DNA from: Flavobacteriaceae bacterium
GTDB taxonomy: Bacteria; Bacteroidota; Bacteroidia; Flavobacteriales; Flavobacteriaceae
Length of the DNA stretch: 64,000 bases
NCBI GenBank assembly: GCA_028279515.1
Contig: JANQNQ010000001.1
Coordinates: forward strand, 62,001-126,000
Direction: 5' to 3'
Shown: positions 16,136 through 26,088 of the stretch, one piece after another
Layout: each line of letters starts with the position of its first letter
Numbering within the stretch: position 1 is the first letter of the stretch
Made by a program: the position numbers and the translations under genes
Notes under the pieces: generated by a model
What the model was told of the DNA's origin: nothing
Database searches by the model: none
What the model saw: the letters and a program-made list of their open reading frames with translations, nothing else

Positions 16136-18017
16136 TGGAGTCATAACAAACCAACCAGCCCAGCATGAGCTGGCAACGGTCATTCAGCAGATGAACGATC
16201 GGATCATACATCGCGGGCCTGATGAAGACGGCGTGTATACCGCCACCACAGATACTTCACAATTGGTCATGGGCATGCGACGCTTGTCGATTATTGACCT
16301 AAGCACGGGAACACAACCCATTTACAGTGATGACAAAAAGATTGCTATCGTTTTTAATGGCGAGATCTATAATTATCGCGAACTAAAGCAACAACTTCAA
16401 CAAGAAGGAGTGACCTTCAAGACCACTAGCGACACTGAAGTGATCGTAAAGTTGTACGAGCAACACGGAGTCGCTTCCTTCGCGTGGTTGGATGGCATGT
16501 TTGCCTTCAGTATTCACGACCTACGAAACAATAAGGTATTCATCACGCGCGATTTTTTCGGGGAAAAGCCGCTTTACTATACAAGGCAATCCGAGGGTTT
16601 TTTCTGGGCTTCCGAGTTAAAGTCAATCCTGCCACAACTGAAACAACGTCCACCCATTTCAAAACGTGGGCTCAATTTGTTCTTCAGGCTAACGTATATT
16701 CCGGCGCCGCATACGATTTACGAAGGAATATATAAGCTTCGACCTAATCACTACATAGAATACGATTTAACAACGCAAGAGTTCGAAATTCACGGTATTG
16801 GCGAAGAACGCTACGAACGACCTAAGAAAGTTTCCTTCGAAAAAGCAAAAAAGGAAGTGCACGACGGGGTCTTCAAATCAGTAGCGAGTCGTTCAATAGC
16901 CGATGTGCCACTAGGAACGTTCTTGTCGGGCGGAGTAGATTCATCCATCGTTTCTTGGTGCTTGTCAAAGCTGTCGAGTAAAAAGATAGATACCTTTTCG
17001 ATTGGTTTTGAAAAGGCTTCTTTCGATGAATCAGACAAGGCCCGTACGGTTGCAAATCTCATCCAGAGCAACCATCACGAATTCATCATAAACGAAGAAC
17101 ATTTAAAGCATAACATCCACGAGATATTAAACAATTTCGACGAACCGTTTGCCGATAGTTCGGCCTTGGCAACTTATCTAGTGGCCAATAAGACTCGTGA
17201 CCACGTCAAGGTGGCGCTAACCGGAGACGGGGGCGATGAGGTCTTTGGGGGCTACAACAAGTACTATATGGGCAAGCTCAATAGACGATACACGTCTATC
17301 GTACCCAAGGTACTGCACAAAACAATCAAAAAGGCGTCAAAAGGACTTTTAAAAACGACTGATGATGACCGCGGACTTCGCTTTAAACTGGACCGATTGG
17401 TCAATGCCGTAGATTACGATGGAGGATTTTATTGGGATATCATTTCCTTGGGCTTTCAGCCAGCAGATTTGCAGGCAGTCATGAACAATGGTACGATGGA
17501 TCCACATGTCTTCGAAGAATATGAGAGTGCCTTCAAAAAGAACCCAACCTCTTTGACCGACTTCCGAAAAGTAGACCAATTGATGAGTCTAGAAGGTGAT
17601 ATGCTGGTCAAAGTAGACCGAACCAGCATGTTGACGTCACTCGAGTGTCGTGCACCCTTTTTGAACAAGCAATTGTGGCAATACACGCAAAGCCTTCCCG
17701 AATCGTATTTGATGAAAGGTTGGAATAAAAAATACATCCTGAAAAAGGCCTTTGAAGATGCATTTCCGAAAGGCTTTTTAGACAAGTCAAAAAGAGGGTT
17801 TGGTGTTCCTGTGGGCGATTGGCTCAGAGCAGGCCTGAAGCAAGAACTAGAACAATATACCGAAACGTCTTTTTTAGAAAAACAGAGATTGTTCAATGTA
17901 GAGCCTGTACAACATATGGTGCATCAACACCTAACAGGGCAAAAGGACCGAACTTTTAATGTGTGGACGTACTTCTGCTTTCAAAAATGGTATAAAAATA
18001 CCTATAGCGCACTATGA
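16122..18017 (+). CDS. asnB: Asparagine synthase (glutamine-hydrolysing) homologue
   Basis: The 631-residue protein starts MCGINGV, so Cys2 is the class II glutaminase nucleophile after Met removal. The N-terminal amidotransferase domain (to about 210) has RGPDEDG and FNGEIYNY. The synthetase domain follows with the ATP-pyrophosphatase loop LSGGVDSS near 267. In polysaccharide loci such enzymes often amidate uronic acids of the repeat unit rather than make free asparagine. That role is inferred from its place between wzy and a glycosyltransferase, overlapping wzy by 14 bases and the next gene by 4. Confidence 0.9.
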   Translation: MCGINGVITNQPAQHELATVIQQMNDRIIHRGPDEDGVYTATTDTSQLVMGMRRLSIIDLSTGTQPIYSDDKKIAIVFNGEIYNYRELKQQLQQEGVTFKTTSDTEVIVKLYEQHGVASFAWLDGMFAFSIHDLRNNKVFITRDFFGEKPLYYTRQSEGFFWASELKSILPQLKQRPPISKRGLNLFFRLTYIPAPHTIYEGIYKLRPNHYIEYDLTTQEFEIHGIGEERYERPKKVSFEKAKKEVHDGVFKSVASRSIADVPLGTFLSGGVDSSIVSWCLSKLSSKKIDTFSIGFEKASFDESDKARTVANLIQSNHHEFIINEEHLKHNIHEILNNFDEPFADSSALATYLVANKTRDHVKVALTGDGGDEVFGGYNKYYMGKLNRRYTSIVPKVLHKTIKKASKGLLKTTDDDRGLRFKLDRLVNAVDYDGGFYWDIISLGFQPADLQAVMNNGTMDPHVFEEYESAFKKNPTSLTDFRKVDQLMSLEGDMLVKVDRTSMLTSLECRAPFLNKQLWQYTQSLPESYLMKGWNKKYILKKAFEDAFPKGFLDKSKRGFGVPVGDWLRAGLKQELEQYTETSFLEKQRLFNVEPVQHMVHQHLTGQKDRTFNVWTYFCFQKWYKNTYSAL

Positions 18018-19165
18018 AGAAGTTGGTGAGAATAACGACCGTTCCGATCTCGCTCGAGAAATTACTCGAGGGGCAGTTGGGCTATATGAAAAAGCACTAT
18101 AAGGTGATCGCTGTTTCTTCGGAAGCGGAAAAAATGGAGTCGCTCTCAACACGCGAGCAAGTGCAGACCTTTACTGTTGATTTCACCAGAAAAATAACAC
18201 CACTAAAGGATCTAAAAGCACTGCTGAAACTCTACAAATTCTTTAAACGCGAAAAACCCTTCATTGTACATACCCATACCCCAAAGGCGGGAACCATAGG
18301 AATGCTGGCAGCCAAACTGGCAGGAGTACCACATCGCTTGCACACCGTGGCCGGACTGCCACTACTCGAAGCACAAGGTGCCAAGCGTTTGTTGCTAGAC
18401 ACGGTAGAGAAAACCACCTATGGGTGTGCGTCAAAAGTGTACCCGAACTCGTTTGGATTGTCCAACATCATCGAAGAGAACGGATACACAAAACCCGAAA
18501 AACTTAAAGTCATCGGCAATGGAAGTTCTAATGGGATCGATACCAGGTATTTTGATCCAGAAATGTTTGATGACAACCAAAGACGCGAACTGAGGAGTGA
18601 TCATCATATCGGTGCAGATGATCTCGTTTTTATTTTCGTCGGAAGATTGGTCAAAGACAAGGGCATCAACGAACTGATTGTAGCTTTTGACCTCCTGTAC
18701 AAAGGTCATCCGCATATAAAACTGTTGTTGGTGGGAAGCAAAGAAAACGACTTGGATCCGCTACTGCCAGAGACCGAAGTAATGATCGATACACATGAAG
18801 GCATCATCGCGGTGGGCTTCAAACAAGACGTACGACCGTATTTTTCCATGGCTGATGTGTTGGCGTTTCCGACCTATCGTGAAGGATTTCCAAATGTGGT
18901 GATGCAAGCAGGAGCGATGGGACTTCCGAGTATCGTGACCGACATCAACGGTTGCAATGAGATAATAAAAGACGGTGTGAATGGCGTCATCATTCAGCCT
19001 AAAAATGAAGAACAGCTCTTGATGGCCATGCAGTTAATGATACAAGACCCAACAAAACGGGGGTATATGAAAACACATTGCCGACCTATGATCGAAAAGA
19101 ACTATCAACGCTCCGTCATTTGGAAGGCCTTGTTAGAAGAATACAAAGCATTAGAAAATGTATAG
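18014..19165 (+). CDS. Glycosyltransferase family 4
   Basis: The 383-residue GT-B fold enzyme has an N-terminal acceptor domain ([29 protein letters not shown]) and a C-terminal donor domain with [14 protein letters not shown]. The signature region reads [17 protein letters not shown], so the usual E-x7-E is E-x7-Q here. It resembles PglA/CapM-type transferases that add the second sugar onto an undecaprenyl-diphospho-amino-sugar, which fits the PglC-like gene that follows with an 8-base overlap. It is the only recognisable sugar transferase of GT-A or GT-B fold in this locus. Confidence 0.85.
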   Translation: MKKLVRITTVPISLEKLLEGQLGYMKKHYKVIAVSSEAEKMESLSTREQVQTFTVDFTRKITPLKDLKALLKLYKFFKREKPFIVHTHTPKAGTIGMLAAKLAGVPHRLHTVAGLPLLEAQGAKRLLLDTVEKTTYGCASKVYPNSFGLSNIIEENGYTKPEKLKVIGNGSSNGIDTRYFDPEMFDDNQRRELRSDHHIGADDLVFIFVGRLVKDKGINELIVAFDLLYKGHPHIKLLLVGSKENDLDPLLPETEVMIDTHEGIIAVGFKQDVRPYFSMADVLAFPTYREGFPNVVMQAGAMGLPSIVTDINGCNEIIKDGVNGVIIQPKNEEQLLMAMQLMIQDPTKRGYMKTHCRPMIEKNYQRSVIWKALLEEYKALENV

Positions 19166-19763
19166 AAACGGAATCAAAATAGCATTGGATTTTGTGGCAG
19201 CCCTATTTGGGCTTGTGCTACTATTTCCATTGTTTCTTTTGGTAGCCGTAGCATTGATGATCGCAAACCAAGGAAGCTGTTTCTTCTTTCAAAAACGTCC
19301 TGGAAAAGATGAAAAGATCTTTCAGATCATCAAGTTTAAGACCATGAATGATAGGCGAGATGCTAGCGGAAATCTGTTGCCCGATGTAGAACGCATCACT
19401 AAAATAGGTGGTTTTGTGCGTAAATATTCTTTAGATGAGATTCCGCAATTGCTTAATGTGCTCAAAGGCGATATGAGCTTGGTGGGGCCACGACCGCTGA
19501 TTCCTGAATATTTGCCGATGTATAACGACGATCAAAAAAGACGACATAACGTACGCCCAGGAATAACGGGCTGGGCACAGGTAAATGGCCGAAATGCCAT
19601 TAGCTGGACCAAAAAATTCGAATTGGACGTGTGGTATGTAGACAACCTAAACTTTTTGTTAGATGTTAAGATTCTCTTGAAGACCCTACAAAAGGTCGTA
19701 GCTTCAGAAGATGTAAATTTATCAGAGGCAACCACCTCAGAATACTTTAACGGAACAAACTAA
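19158..19763 (+). CDS. PglC-like phosphoglycosyl transferase (initiating sugar transferase)
   Basis: The 201-residue protein matches the small monotopic phosphoglycosyl transferases. It has an N-terminal re-entrant hydrophobic helix (about 8-34), [19 protein letters not shown], and the catalytic dyad D93-E94 in [24 protein letters not shown], at the numbering known for PglC. It transfers a phospho-sugar from a UDP-sugar to undecaprenyl phosphate and so starts the repeat unit on the inner leaflet. The PglE/PglF-like genes downstream suggest the sugar is a diamino-trideoxyhexose. It overlaps the GT4 gene by 8 bases. Confidence 0.88.
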   Translation: MYRNGIKIALDFVAALFGLVLLFPLFLLVAVALMIANQGSCFFFQKRPGKDEKIFQIIKFKTMNDRRDASGNLLPDVERITKIGGFVRKYSLDEIPQLLNVLKGDMSLVGPRPLIPEYLPMYNDDQKRRHNVRPGITGWAQVNGRNAISWTKKFELDVWYVDNLNFLLDVKILLKTLQKVVASEDVNLSEATTSEYFNGTN

Positions 19764-19765
19764 AT

Positions 19766-20752
19766 ATGAACGGATCCTTTGTCATATCACTAGATTTTGA
19801 ACTGCATTGGGGGGTATTTGACCTCAAAACAGTGGATCAATACCGCGAGAATCTCGCAAACGTTCAAAAGGTGATTCCGAGGTTGCTAACCATGAGCGAG
19901 CAATACGGGGTGAAGATCACCTTTGCCACAGTTGGGTTCCTTTTCGCGAAAGACAAAGAAATGCTAAAAGCGTTTGCCCCAACAGAACAGCCCAATTATT
20001 TAGATGAAGGTCTAAAAGCCTACCCGTTGTTTGACAACATAGGAATTGACGAAACAGAAGATCCTTTTCATTATGCACATTCCTTGATCAAGACGATTCA
20101 AGAAGATGGCCGCCACGAGATAGGATCGCACACCCATTGTCATTATTATTGCGAAGAGGAAGGGCAAACCCTTCAAACGTTCGAAGCAGATACTAAGGCG
20201 TCAGTAGCAATTGCCAATACACTTGGGATTCCGATGCAAAGCATTGTCTTCCCCAGAAATCAAGTAAATGAGAGCTACCTAAAAGTCTGTCGAGAACAAG
20301 GCATTACTTCGTATCGAGGTACAGAAGCACACAATATCTATGAGCCAAGGGCATTCACTTCAGATACTTTGAGCAATCGGTTAACCCGACTCTTGGACAG
20401 TTATTTCAACATTACGGGAGACCATATTTATGATAAGACCCAATTGCAACAAGTGCATCAAGTGGTCAACATTCCTTCGAGTAGATTCTTACGACCCTTT
20501 ATGAGCAAGCTCTCTTTTTTAGAGCCACTTAAAATTCGAAGAATTACAAAAACGATGCAAAAAGCAGCGCAACGAGGAAAGCTTTTTCATCTATGGTGGC
20601 ACCCCCATAACTTCGGAAGTGACATGGAGCAAAACTTCAAAAACCTCGAGGTTATCTTCAAAAAATACAAAGAACTCAACGACAAGTATGGGTTCAAAAG
20701 TGAAACAATGACAGAAATTTCGAACAGTATAGTACGAGATATCCATCACTAA
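19766..20752 (+). CDS. Polysaccharide deacetylase family protein
   Basis: The 328-residue protein starts FVISLDFELHWG, the NodB-homology motif 1, where the Asp pair is D-x-E. Motif 2 is GSHTHCHYY with metal-binding His residues near 122-126, and a late WWHPHNFG motif supplies the catalytic His. The family removes acetyl groups from N-acetyl sugars. No signal peptide is present, so it probably acts on a cytoplasmic lipid-linked or nucleotide-linked intermediate. It starts 2 bases after the PglC-like gene stops. Confidence 0.85.
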   Translation: MNGSFVISLDFELHWGVFDLKTVDQYRENLANVQKVIPRLLTMSEQYGVKITFATVGFLFAKDKEMLKAFAPTEQPNYLDEGLKAYPLFDNIGIDETEDPFHYAHSLIKTIQEDGRHEIGSHTHCHYYCEEEGQTLQTFEADTKASVAIANTLGIPMQSIVFPRNQVNESYLKVCREQGITSYRGTEAHNIYEPRAFTSDTLSNRLTRLLDSYFNITGDHIYDKTQLQQVHQVVNIPSSRFLRPFMSKLSFLEPLKIRRITKTMQKAAQRGKLFHLWWHPHNFGSDMEQNFKNLEVIFKKYKELNDKYGFKSETMTEISNSIVRDIHH

Positions 20753-20894
20753 ATATGGTGAGGTCGTGCTTCGGTATAACGATGGCTTTGGGTCTTATAT
20801 CGAAAAAAACGAAGGTAATCCCCTAATTTTTTTACCTTGTTCACATAATATTGATTAGTAGCATTGACTTTTTTAGTAATTGATAACGATTCTT

Positions 20895-21113
20895 ATGTTA
20901 AGAATTATACGAGAAAAAGATCAATGGGACTGGCTCCTTGGCAAGAGCGAACAATTTGATTTTAGTAACCCCTTCGATTCTTATCGTTTCCCTTTTCTGG
21001 GAGACGCGACTTCTCTATGGCATCTATTGCCCGTTATCTCAGTTTCCCGAACAGTACTTCTTAATGCAGTGCGCTGCGAAAAGGTGTGTGTTTTTAATTG
21101 CAATGCAAAGTAA
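20895..21113 (+). pseudogene. Probable N-terminal fragment of a FemAB/GNAT-like gene
   Basis: This 72-codon ORF reads MLRIIREKDQWDWLLGKSEQ, then DFSNPFDSYRF, which resembles the first 35 residues of FemAB-like (GNAT-fold) proteins from polysaccharide loci (D-F-Y-H-T-Y-D-Y-H). After residue about 36 the similarity stops and the rest looks like random sequence. It ends 2 bases before the intact FemAB-like gene. The likely reading is a decayed paralogue head. A real small peptide translationally coupled to the next gene cannot be excluded. Confidence 0.4.
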
Positions 21114-21115
21114 CC

Positions 21116-22171
21116 ATGAAGTTGTTGGTTTTACATTTGGACAAAAGGGAAGATGCCGATCAATATCGACGCGTCCTTGAGTTATTTAAAAGTGATTACC
21201 CGTATTACAAGGTTGCGTTTATCGAAACCTTTTCTTCTGGCCTTAAAGACGCTTGTGCTTTTGTGCTCAAAGATGAAAGCGGTACTCCTCTGGTTCTGAT
21301 GCCTTTTTACTTAAGAACGATCGATCATGAAGGGCAGCGCTACTATGATATCACGTCCACTTATGGATACAGTGGGCCTTTAGTGAATAAAGAAAGTGAA
21401 GAAGAAGTACTTGAGTATTTCTGGAACCAAGTCGATCAATGGCACTCGAAGCATAAGGTGGTCTCAGAGTTTATTCGATTTAACCTGAGCAACAATCATC
21501 TGGTGTATTCAGGACATTTGATTCCAACCATGAATAATATTGAGGGGAAACTGCTTCCTCCAGAACTACAATGGGCCAACTACGACCGAAAGGTTCGTAA
21601 GAATGTGAAGAGGGCGCTTAGGGAAGAAGTTACTGTTAAAGTATATCATGAGGAAGTGCCTGTTGAGGTAGTGAATGATTTTTATGAGATTTATGTAGAG
21701 ACAATGGGTAGAACCAATGCTAGCAGTGCATTTTACTATCCAAGGAAAAATATGGAAACATTCATCGCCAACTGTAGTGATAGTTGCGCGGTAGCCATTG
21801 CATACAAAGACGAAGTAGCCATATCGGCAGAGTTAGTGTTGATTGGCGGGGAGAAGATATTCTCTTTTTTAGGCGGAACAAAGGCAGCCTATTTTCCGGT
21901 GAGACCCAATGACATCTTGAAGCACGAAGTCATCAAATGGGCCTATGAAAAAGGATTCAAATCCTTTGTTCTTGGTGGAGGCTACGGAAGTGACGATGGA
22001 ATCTTTGCTTATAAAAAGGCCTTTTTTCCAAATGATGTGGTCATGTTTTATACCGGGCGAAAAATTGTCGATGCTGATCTCTACAATGGATTGGTCGCTC
22101 AATCCGGAAAGGACACAAGCACATACGAAATAGCCGAGGGGTATTTTCCGCTGTATCGACAGGGAAATTGA
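21116..22171 (+). CDS. FemAB/GNAT-fold acyl- or aminoacyl-transferase-like protein
   Basis: The start was set at the ATG at 21116, which follows the fragment's stop by 2 bases and gives 351 residues (an ATG at 21098 is the alternative). The protein has TSTYGYSGPLV near 80-90, typical of FemAB-like proteins of Bacteroidota polysaccharide loci. A long basic middle (DRKVRKNVKRALREE) and the GNAT half FSFLGGTKAAYFPVRPNDILKHE complete it. Such proteins add amino acids or acyl groups to amino sugars or lipid-linked precursors. It may acylate the amino group made by the PglE-like enzyme encoded next, which is inference; no PglD-type acetyltransferase is seen. Confidence 0.7.
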   Translation: MKLLVLHLDKREDADQYRRVLELFKSDYPYYKVAFIETFSSGLKDACAFVLKDESGTPLVLMPFYLRTIDHEGQRYYDITSTYGYSGPLVNKESEEEVLEYFWNQVDQWHSKHKVVSEFIRFNLSNNHLVYSGHLIPTMNNIEGKLLPPELQWANYDRKVRKNVKRALREEVTVKVYHEEVPVEVVNDFYEIYVETMGRTNASSAFYYPRKNMETFIANCSDSCAVAIAYKDEVAISAELVLIGGEKIFSFLGGTKAAYFPVRPNDILKHEVIKWAYEKGFKSFVLGGGYGSDDGIFAYKKAFFPNDVVMFYTGRKIVDADLYNGLVAQSGKDTSTYEIAEGYFPLYRQGN

Positions 22172-22179
22172 ACTAAAGC

Positions 22180-22204
22180 ATAGTCAATTGGAATGACTAT
22201 TTTT
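22180..22204 (+). terminator. Terminator-like hairpin inside the polysaccharide locus
   Basis: ATAGTCA and TGACTAT (22180-22186 and 22194-22200) form a 7-bp stem with a 7-base loop, followed by TTTT. It sits between the FemAB-like and PglE-like genes, so it could attenuate or separate the two halves of the locus. Confidence 0.5.
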
Positions 22205-22220
22205 AACCTTTACAAAGGTT
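22205..22220. promoter_or_regulatory. Perfect inverted repeat AACCTTT-AC-AAAGGTT before pglE-like gene
   Basis: A 7-bp palindrome with a 2-base centre lies immediately after the terminator-like hairpin and 12 bases before the ATG at 22233. It could be an operator for the second half of the locus. No -7 box is evident. Confidence 0.35.
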
Positions 22221-22232
22221 TAAACGCATAGT

Positions 22233-23372
22233 ATGAAAGAAAAGATCTGGCTTTCGTCACCTCACATGGGAGGGGCAGAGCAACAATATATAAAAGAAGC
22301 TTTTGACGCAAATTGGATTGCTCCATTGGGACCCAACGTCAACGGCTTTGAAAACGATCTTGAAGAATATTTGTCAGAAGAGGTGTCGGTAGCCGCCTTG
22401 AGTGCAGGTACAGCAGCCATTCATTTGGCATTGGTATTACTAGGTGTTGAAAAAGGAGACGAAGTGATTTGTCAGAGTTTTACCTTTTCGGCATCGGCCA
22501 ATCCGATCATGTATCAGGGAGCTGTGCCAATCTTTATAGACAGTGAGCGAGATACCTGGAACATGGACCCTGAATTGCTCGAACAGGCAATCAAAGAAGG
22601 GATAGCGCGAGGAAAAAAACCAAAGGCAATTATTCCGGTGCATTTATACGGAATGCCATATAAAGTAACAGCGATTCATGAAATCGCGAAACGATATGAC
22701 ATCCCGGTGATAGAAGACAGTGCAGAGGCATTGGGAAGCACCTACAAAGGACTCAAATGCGGAACCTTTGGTGATATTGGAATCTTGTCATTTAATGGCA
22801 ATAAGATCATCACCACTTCTGGCGGCGGAGCCATAGTGTCCAAGGATCCGAAAGTAAAGGAAAAGGCGGTCTTTTTGGCAACGCAAGCCAGAGATAACGC
22901 ACCGCATTATCAACATTCTGAAGTTGGGTACAACTACCGAATGTCAAATATCACCGCAGGCATAGGTCGCGGACAAATGAAAGTGCTGGACAAGCACGTG
23001 GCGCTTCGCCAAGCAAACTTTGAATTTTACAAAGAAGCCTTGTCTGGATGCAAAGGGTTCGAATTTTTGGAGAACCCAAAAGATGCAATCTCTAACCGTT
23101 GGTTGAGCTGCATATTGACAGATTCGTTTAAAACGAGAGAAGCCATACGCTTGGCCTTACTCGATGAGAATATTGAAAGCAGACCTTTGTGGAAGCCGAT
23201 GCATCTACAGCCTGTTTTTAAAGACATGAAAGCGTACACCAACGGGGTGTCAGAAGACCTCTTTGATCGAGGACTCTGCATACCGAGTGGTTCAAATTTA
23301 ACCAATAAAGATCGCGACCGAGTTGTGAGCGCGATCAAAAAAGTAACCGATGAAACTAAAGCAGTTTCTTAA
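22233..23372 (+). CDS. PglE/DegT-type PLP-dependent sugar aminotransferase
   Basis: The 379-residue enzyme belongs to the DegT/DnrJ/EryC1/StrS family. It opens LSSPHMGGAEQQYIKEAFD and then PLGPNV.GFE, typical of PglE/LegC-like enzymes that aminate UDP-4-keto-6-deoxy-HexNAc. The PLP-binding Lys is K191 in FNGNKIITTSGGG, and the PLP phosphate site lies around SAGTAAIHLAL at 57-67. It would act on the product of the dehydratase encoded next, giving UDP-2-acetamido-4-amino-2,4,6-trideoxyhexose. Its 3 prime end overlaps that gene by 23 bases. Confidence 0.88.
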   Translation: MKEKIWLSSPHMGGAEQQYIKEAFDANWIAPLGPNVNGFENDLEEYLSEEVSVAALSAGTAAIHLALVLLGVEKGDEVICQSFTFSASANPIMYQGAVPIFIDSERDTWNMDPELLEQAIKEGIARGKKPKAIIPVHLYGMPYKVTAIHEIAKRYDIPVIEDSAEALGSTYKGLKCGTFGDIGILSFNGNKIITTSGGGAIVSKDPKVKEKAVFLATQARDNAPHYQHSEVGYNYRMSNITAGIGRGQMKVLDKHVALRQANFEFYKEALSGCKGFEFLENPKDAISNRWLSCILTDSFKTREAIRLALLDENIESRPLWKPMHLQPVFKDMKAYTNGVSEDLFDRGLCIPSGSNLTNKDRDRVVSAIKKVTDETKAVS

Positions 23373-25269
23373 AAAGATTATTTTAAAAGGGGCGCCCCGA
23401 TGGGTGGTGTTGTTAGTAGACATCGCTGTGGTGTTGGTGTCCTTTGTGGCTGCTTATATAATTCGGTTTAATTTCACCATTGATTTTGATGTAGAAAGAG
23501 TACTGTGGCAATTGCCCATGATCGGGGTGCTTGCCTGGTTAAGCTTTCTCATTGTTGGTTCATACAAAGGAAGCGTTCGCTATACGGGCATTCGTGATAT
23601 TACGGTACTTCTCGTCGGAGTCAACATCCTACTCACTTTGATGATTGTTGGGACCTATCCGTCTCGAAAACTAGAATTCCATCAACTTTTCTGGATTCCG
23701 TTATCCATCATCTACATTCACTTTTTGCTCAATATTTTCTTTTTGGTAGGAAGCCGTTACATGTTCAAGGCCCTTTATAAAGAGATCAAATCAGAGATCC
23801 AACTACCGGTCAATGTACTGATCTACGGAGCAGGAGATTCTGGATTGGTCACTTATGAGGCCATTCATCACGACCCGAAGAGCGAGTATAAGGTCATTGG
23901 GTTTATCGATGATGATGAACACAAGCAAAAGAAGCGAATCGATACCTTAAAGGTGCACAGCCTTCATGAGATTCATGCGCAATTCATCAAAAAACAAGAG
24001 ATCGATGAGGTCATCATTTCGATTCAGAACATCGATGCTGCCCGACTTTTGGAGATTGTGAATGCCTTCTATTTGCAGAATGTAAAGACCAAGATTGTTC
24101 CACCGGTCAAGCAATGGATCGATGGCAATTTACAAGTGGGGCAGATCAAAGAAGTGAAGGTCGAAGACCTACTAGGTCGAGAACCCATTGTCATCAAGAA
24201 CGATCAATTGTTGGCCGAGTACGATGGCAAGACCATCCTTGTCACTGGAGCAGCAGGATCCATAGGAAGCGAGATCTCAAGGAAGCTAAGTACCTATGAT
24301 TACAAACACCTCGTATTATTGGATCAAGCCGAATCGGCTTTGTATGATATTCAGCAAGAATTCAAGAGAAACGGGATAACTGATTTTACACCAATCATTG
24401 CAGATGTGCGAAACAAATCACGTCTTGCACAGGTATTCGAACAGTTTAAGCCCGATGTAATTTTTCACGCAGCTGCATATAAGCACGTCCCACTAATGGA
24501 GAACAATCCGTATGAGGCCGTTAACGTCAACGTACGCGGAACAAAGAACGTGACCGATCTGGCAATCAAATACCGCGTCAAGAAATTCGTGATGGTTTCC
24601 ACCGATAAAGCGGTCAATCCGACCAATGTGATGGGAGCTACCAAGCGTATTGCCGAATTGTACGTAAGCTGCCTAAAGAACACAGCGCAAACGAAATTTG
24701 TGATTACTCGCTTCGGAAACGTATTGGGATCCAATGGTTCAGTGATTCCATTGTTTAAAAAACAAATAGCCAATGGCGGTCCACTAACGGTTACGCACAA
24801 GGATATCACCCGCTATTTTATGACCATTCCCGAAGCTTGTCAGCTCGTTTTAGAGGCAGGAGCCATGGGCGATGGCGGAGAGATCTATGTGTTTGATATG
24901 GGCAAGCCGGTCAAGATCTATGACCTGGCACTCAATATGATATTCTTATCTGGGCTTAGTTTTCCTGAAGACGTCGATATTAAAATCACAGGATTGCGTC
25001 CTGGTGAAAAGATATACGAAGAATTGTTGGCCAACGATGAGAATACACAGCCTACCTATCACGAAAAGATTCGTATTGCTAAGGTTTCACCAATTGATAT
25101 CAAAACGGTCATGGGCAAGATAGTTGACTTGGTCAATTTAGATCAAGAATGTGATGGCGAATGCATCGTTTCCAAAGTAAAAGATATTGTCCCCGAATAT
25201 ATCTCTAATAACTCTACCTACGAAGCACTGGACAAAAAGAAACCAGAAAGAGCTAAAATAACTTTATAA
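23350..25269 (+). CDS. Membrane-anchored UDP-HexNAc 4,6-dehydratase (PglF/WbpM/CapD-like)
   Basis: The 639-residue protein has four N-terminal membrane helices (about 15-145), a first Rossmann region (VLIYGAGDSG near 157) and a second NAD-binding domain with VTGAAGSIGSE at 298-308. The catalytic region STDKAVNPTNVMGATKR near 417 has Met in place of the usual SDR Tyr, as in the PglF/WbpM long-form dehydratases. It converts UDP-GlcNAc to the 4-keto-6-deoxy sugar used by the aminotransferase. These two and the PglC-like transferase make a bacillosamine-type initiating set. Confidence 0.9.
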   Translation: MKLKQFLKKIILKGAPRWVVLLVDIAVVLVSFVAAYIIRFNFTIDFDVERVLWQLPMIGVLAWLSFLIVGSYKGSVRYTGIRDITVLLVGVNILLTLMIVGTYPSRKLEFHQLFWIPLSIIYIHFLLNIFFLVGSRYMFKALYKEIKSEIQLPVNVLIYGAGDSGLVTYEAIHHDPKSEYKVIGFIDDDEHKQKKRIDTLKVHSLHEIHAQFIKKQEIDEVIISIQNIDAARLLEIVNAFYLQNVKTKIVPPVKQWIDGNLQVGQIKEVKVEDLLGREPIVIKNDQLLAEYDGKTILVTGAAGSIGSEISRKLSTYDYKHLVLLDQAESALYDIQQEFKRNGITDFTPIIADVRNKSRLAQVFEQFKPDVIFHAAAYKHVPLMENNPYEAVNVNVRGTKNVTDLAIKYRVKKFVMVSTDKAVNPTNVMGATKRIAELYVSCLKNTAQTKFVITRFGNVLGSNGSVIPLFKKQIANGGPLTVTHKDITRYFMTIPEACQLVLEAGAMGDGGEIYVFDMGKPVKIYDLALNMIFLSGLSFPEDVDIKITGLRPGEKIYEELLANDENTQPTYHEKIRIAKVSPIDIKTVMGKIVDLVNLDQECDGECIVSKVKDIVPEYISNNSTYEALDKKKPERAKITL

Positions 25270-25287
25270 CTACCAAAAGATAAATTG

Positions 25288-26067
25288 ATGAAACGTTTTT
25301 ATGTGAGATACCTCGGGGGACTAATAAGCGCATTGCTTTTATTTTCTTGCGCTTCGCGGAAAGAGGTTGCCTATTTTCAAAATATAGACCAAGCTGAAGC
25401 TCGAAAGGCTGCAGAAAATTACGAACCGAAATTTCAGTCAGACGACCTATTGGCCATCACTGTTTCGGCCTTTGACATGGACGCCGTAAGACCCTTCAAC
25501 CTTCCTGCAGTGGCACACAATGCCATCCCCGGAAGCGTTACCGGCGAATTGCGTCAACAAGCGTATTTGATAGACAGTGACGGTCATATCGAATTCCCCG
25601 TCCTCGGAAAGATCAAAATGGCAGGACTCGACAGAAAAGGTGCATCCGGCATGTTAAAGACAAAACTTGCCGAATATATTAAGGATCCAATCGTCAACAT
25701 CCGAATCATCAATTTCAAAGTCACCGTATTGGGGGAAGTCAAGAACCCAGGAACCTACAATATCCAAAACGAACGCATCACCGTGCTAGAAGCGTTGGGT
25801 CTTGCAGGGGATCTGGACATCCAAGCCCGTAGAGACAATGTATTGTTGATACGCGACAACGGTGGGAATAAGATCTATAAGCGTATCGACCTGACGTCGA
25901 GTGAAATTTTAAGCTCGCCGTTCTACTATTTAGATCAAAACGATGTGATCTATGTTGAACCAAAAGAATCGAAGATCAAGTCCTCGGCCGTGGGTAACAA
26001 CACCTTTGTGGTGGTATCGATTCTGTCGACTTTGGTCTCGTCACTGGCGATTATTTTATCTCGATAA
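25288..26067 (+). CDS. Wza-like polysaccharide export lipoprotein
   Basis: The 259-residue protein starts at the ATG at 25288; the TTG directly before it is in frame but not needed. The signal ends in the lipobox LFSC near residue 20, followed by ASRKEVAYFQN, the usual opening of flavobacterial export lipoproteins. A Poly_export domain (about 50-150, DLLAITVSAFD) and an SLBB domain (ITVLGEVKNPGTYNI) follow. A C-terminal hydrophobic helix (VVVSILSTLVSSLAIIL) lies after 240. It forms the outer-membrane exit channel together with the Wzc-like kinase encoded 21 bases downstream. Confidence 0.9.
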   Translation: MKRFYVRYLGGLISALLLFSCASRKEVAYFQNIDQAEARKAAENYEPKFQSDDLLAITVSAFDMDAVRPFNLPAVAHNAIPGSVTGELRQQAYLIDSDGHIEFPVLGKIKMAGLDRKGASGMLKTKLAEYIKDPIVNIRIINFKVTVLGEVKNPGTYNIQNERITVLEALGLAGDLDIQARRDNVLLIRDNGGNKIYKRIDLTSSEILSSPFYYLDQNDVIYVEPKESKIKSSAVGNNTFVVVSILSTLVSSLAIILSR

Positions 26068-26088
26068 GCAAACGCTAAAACAACTACC

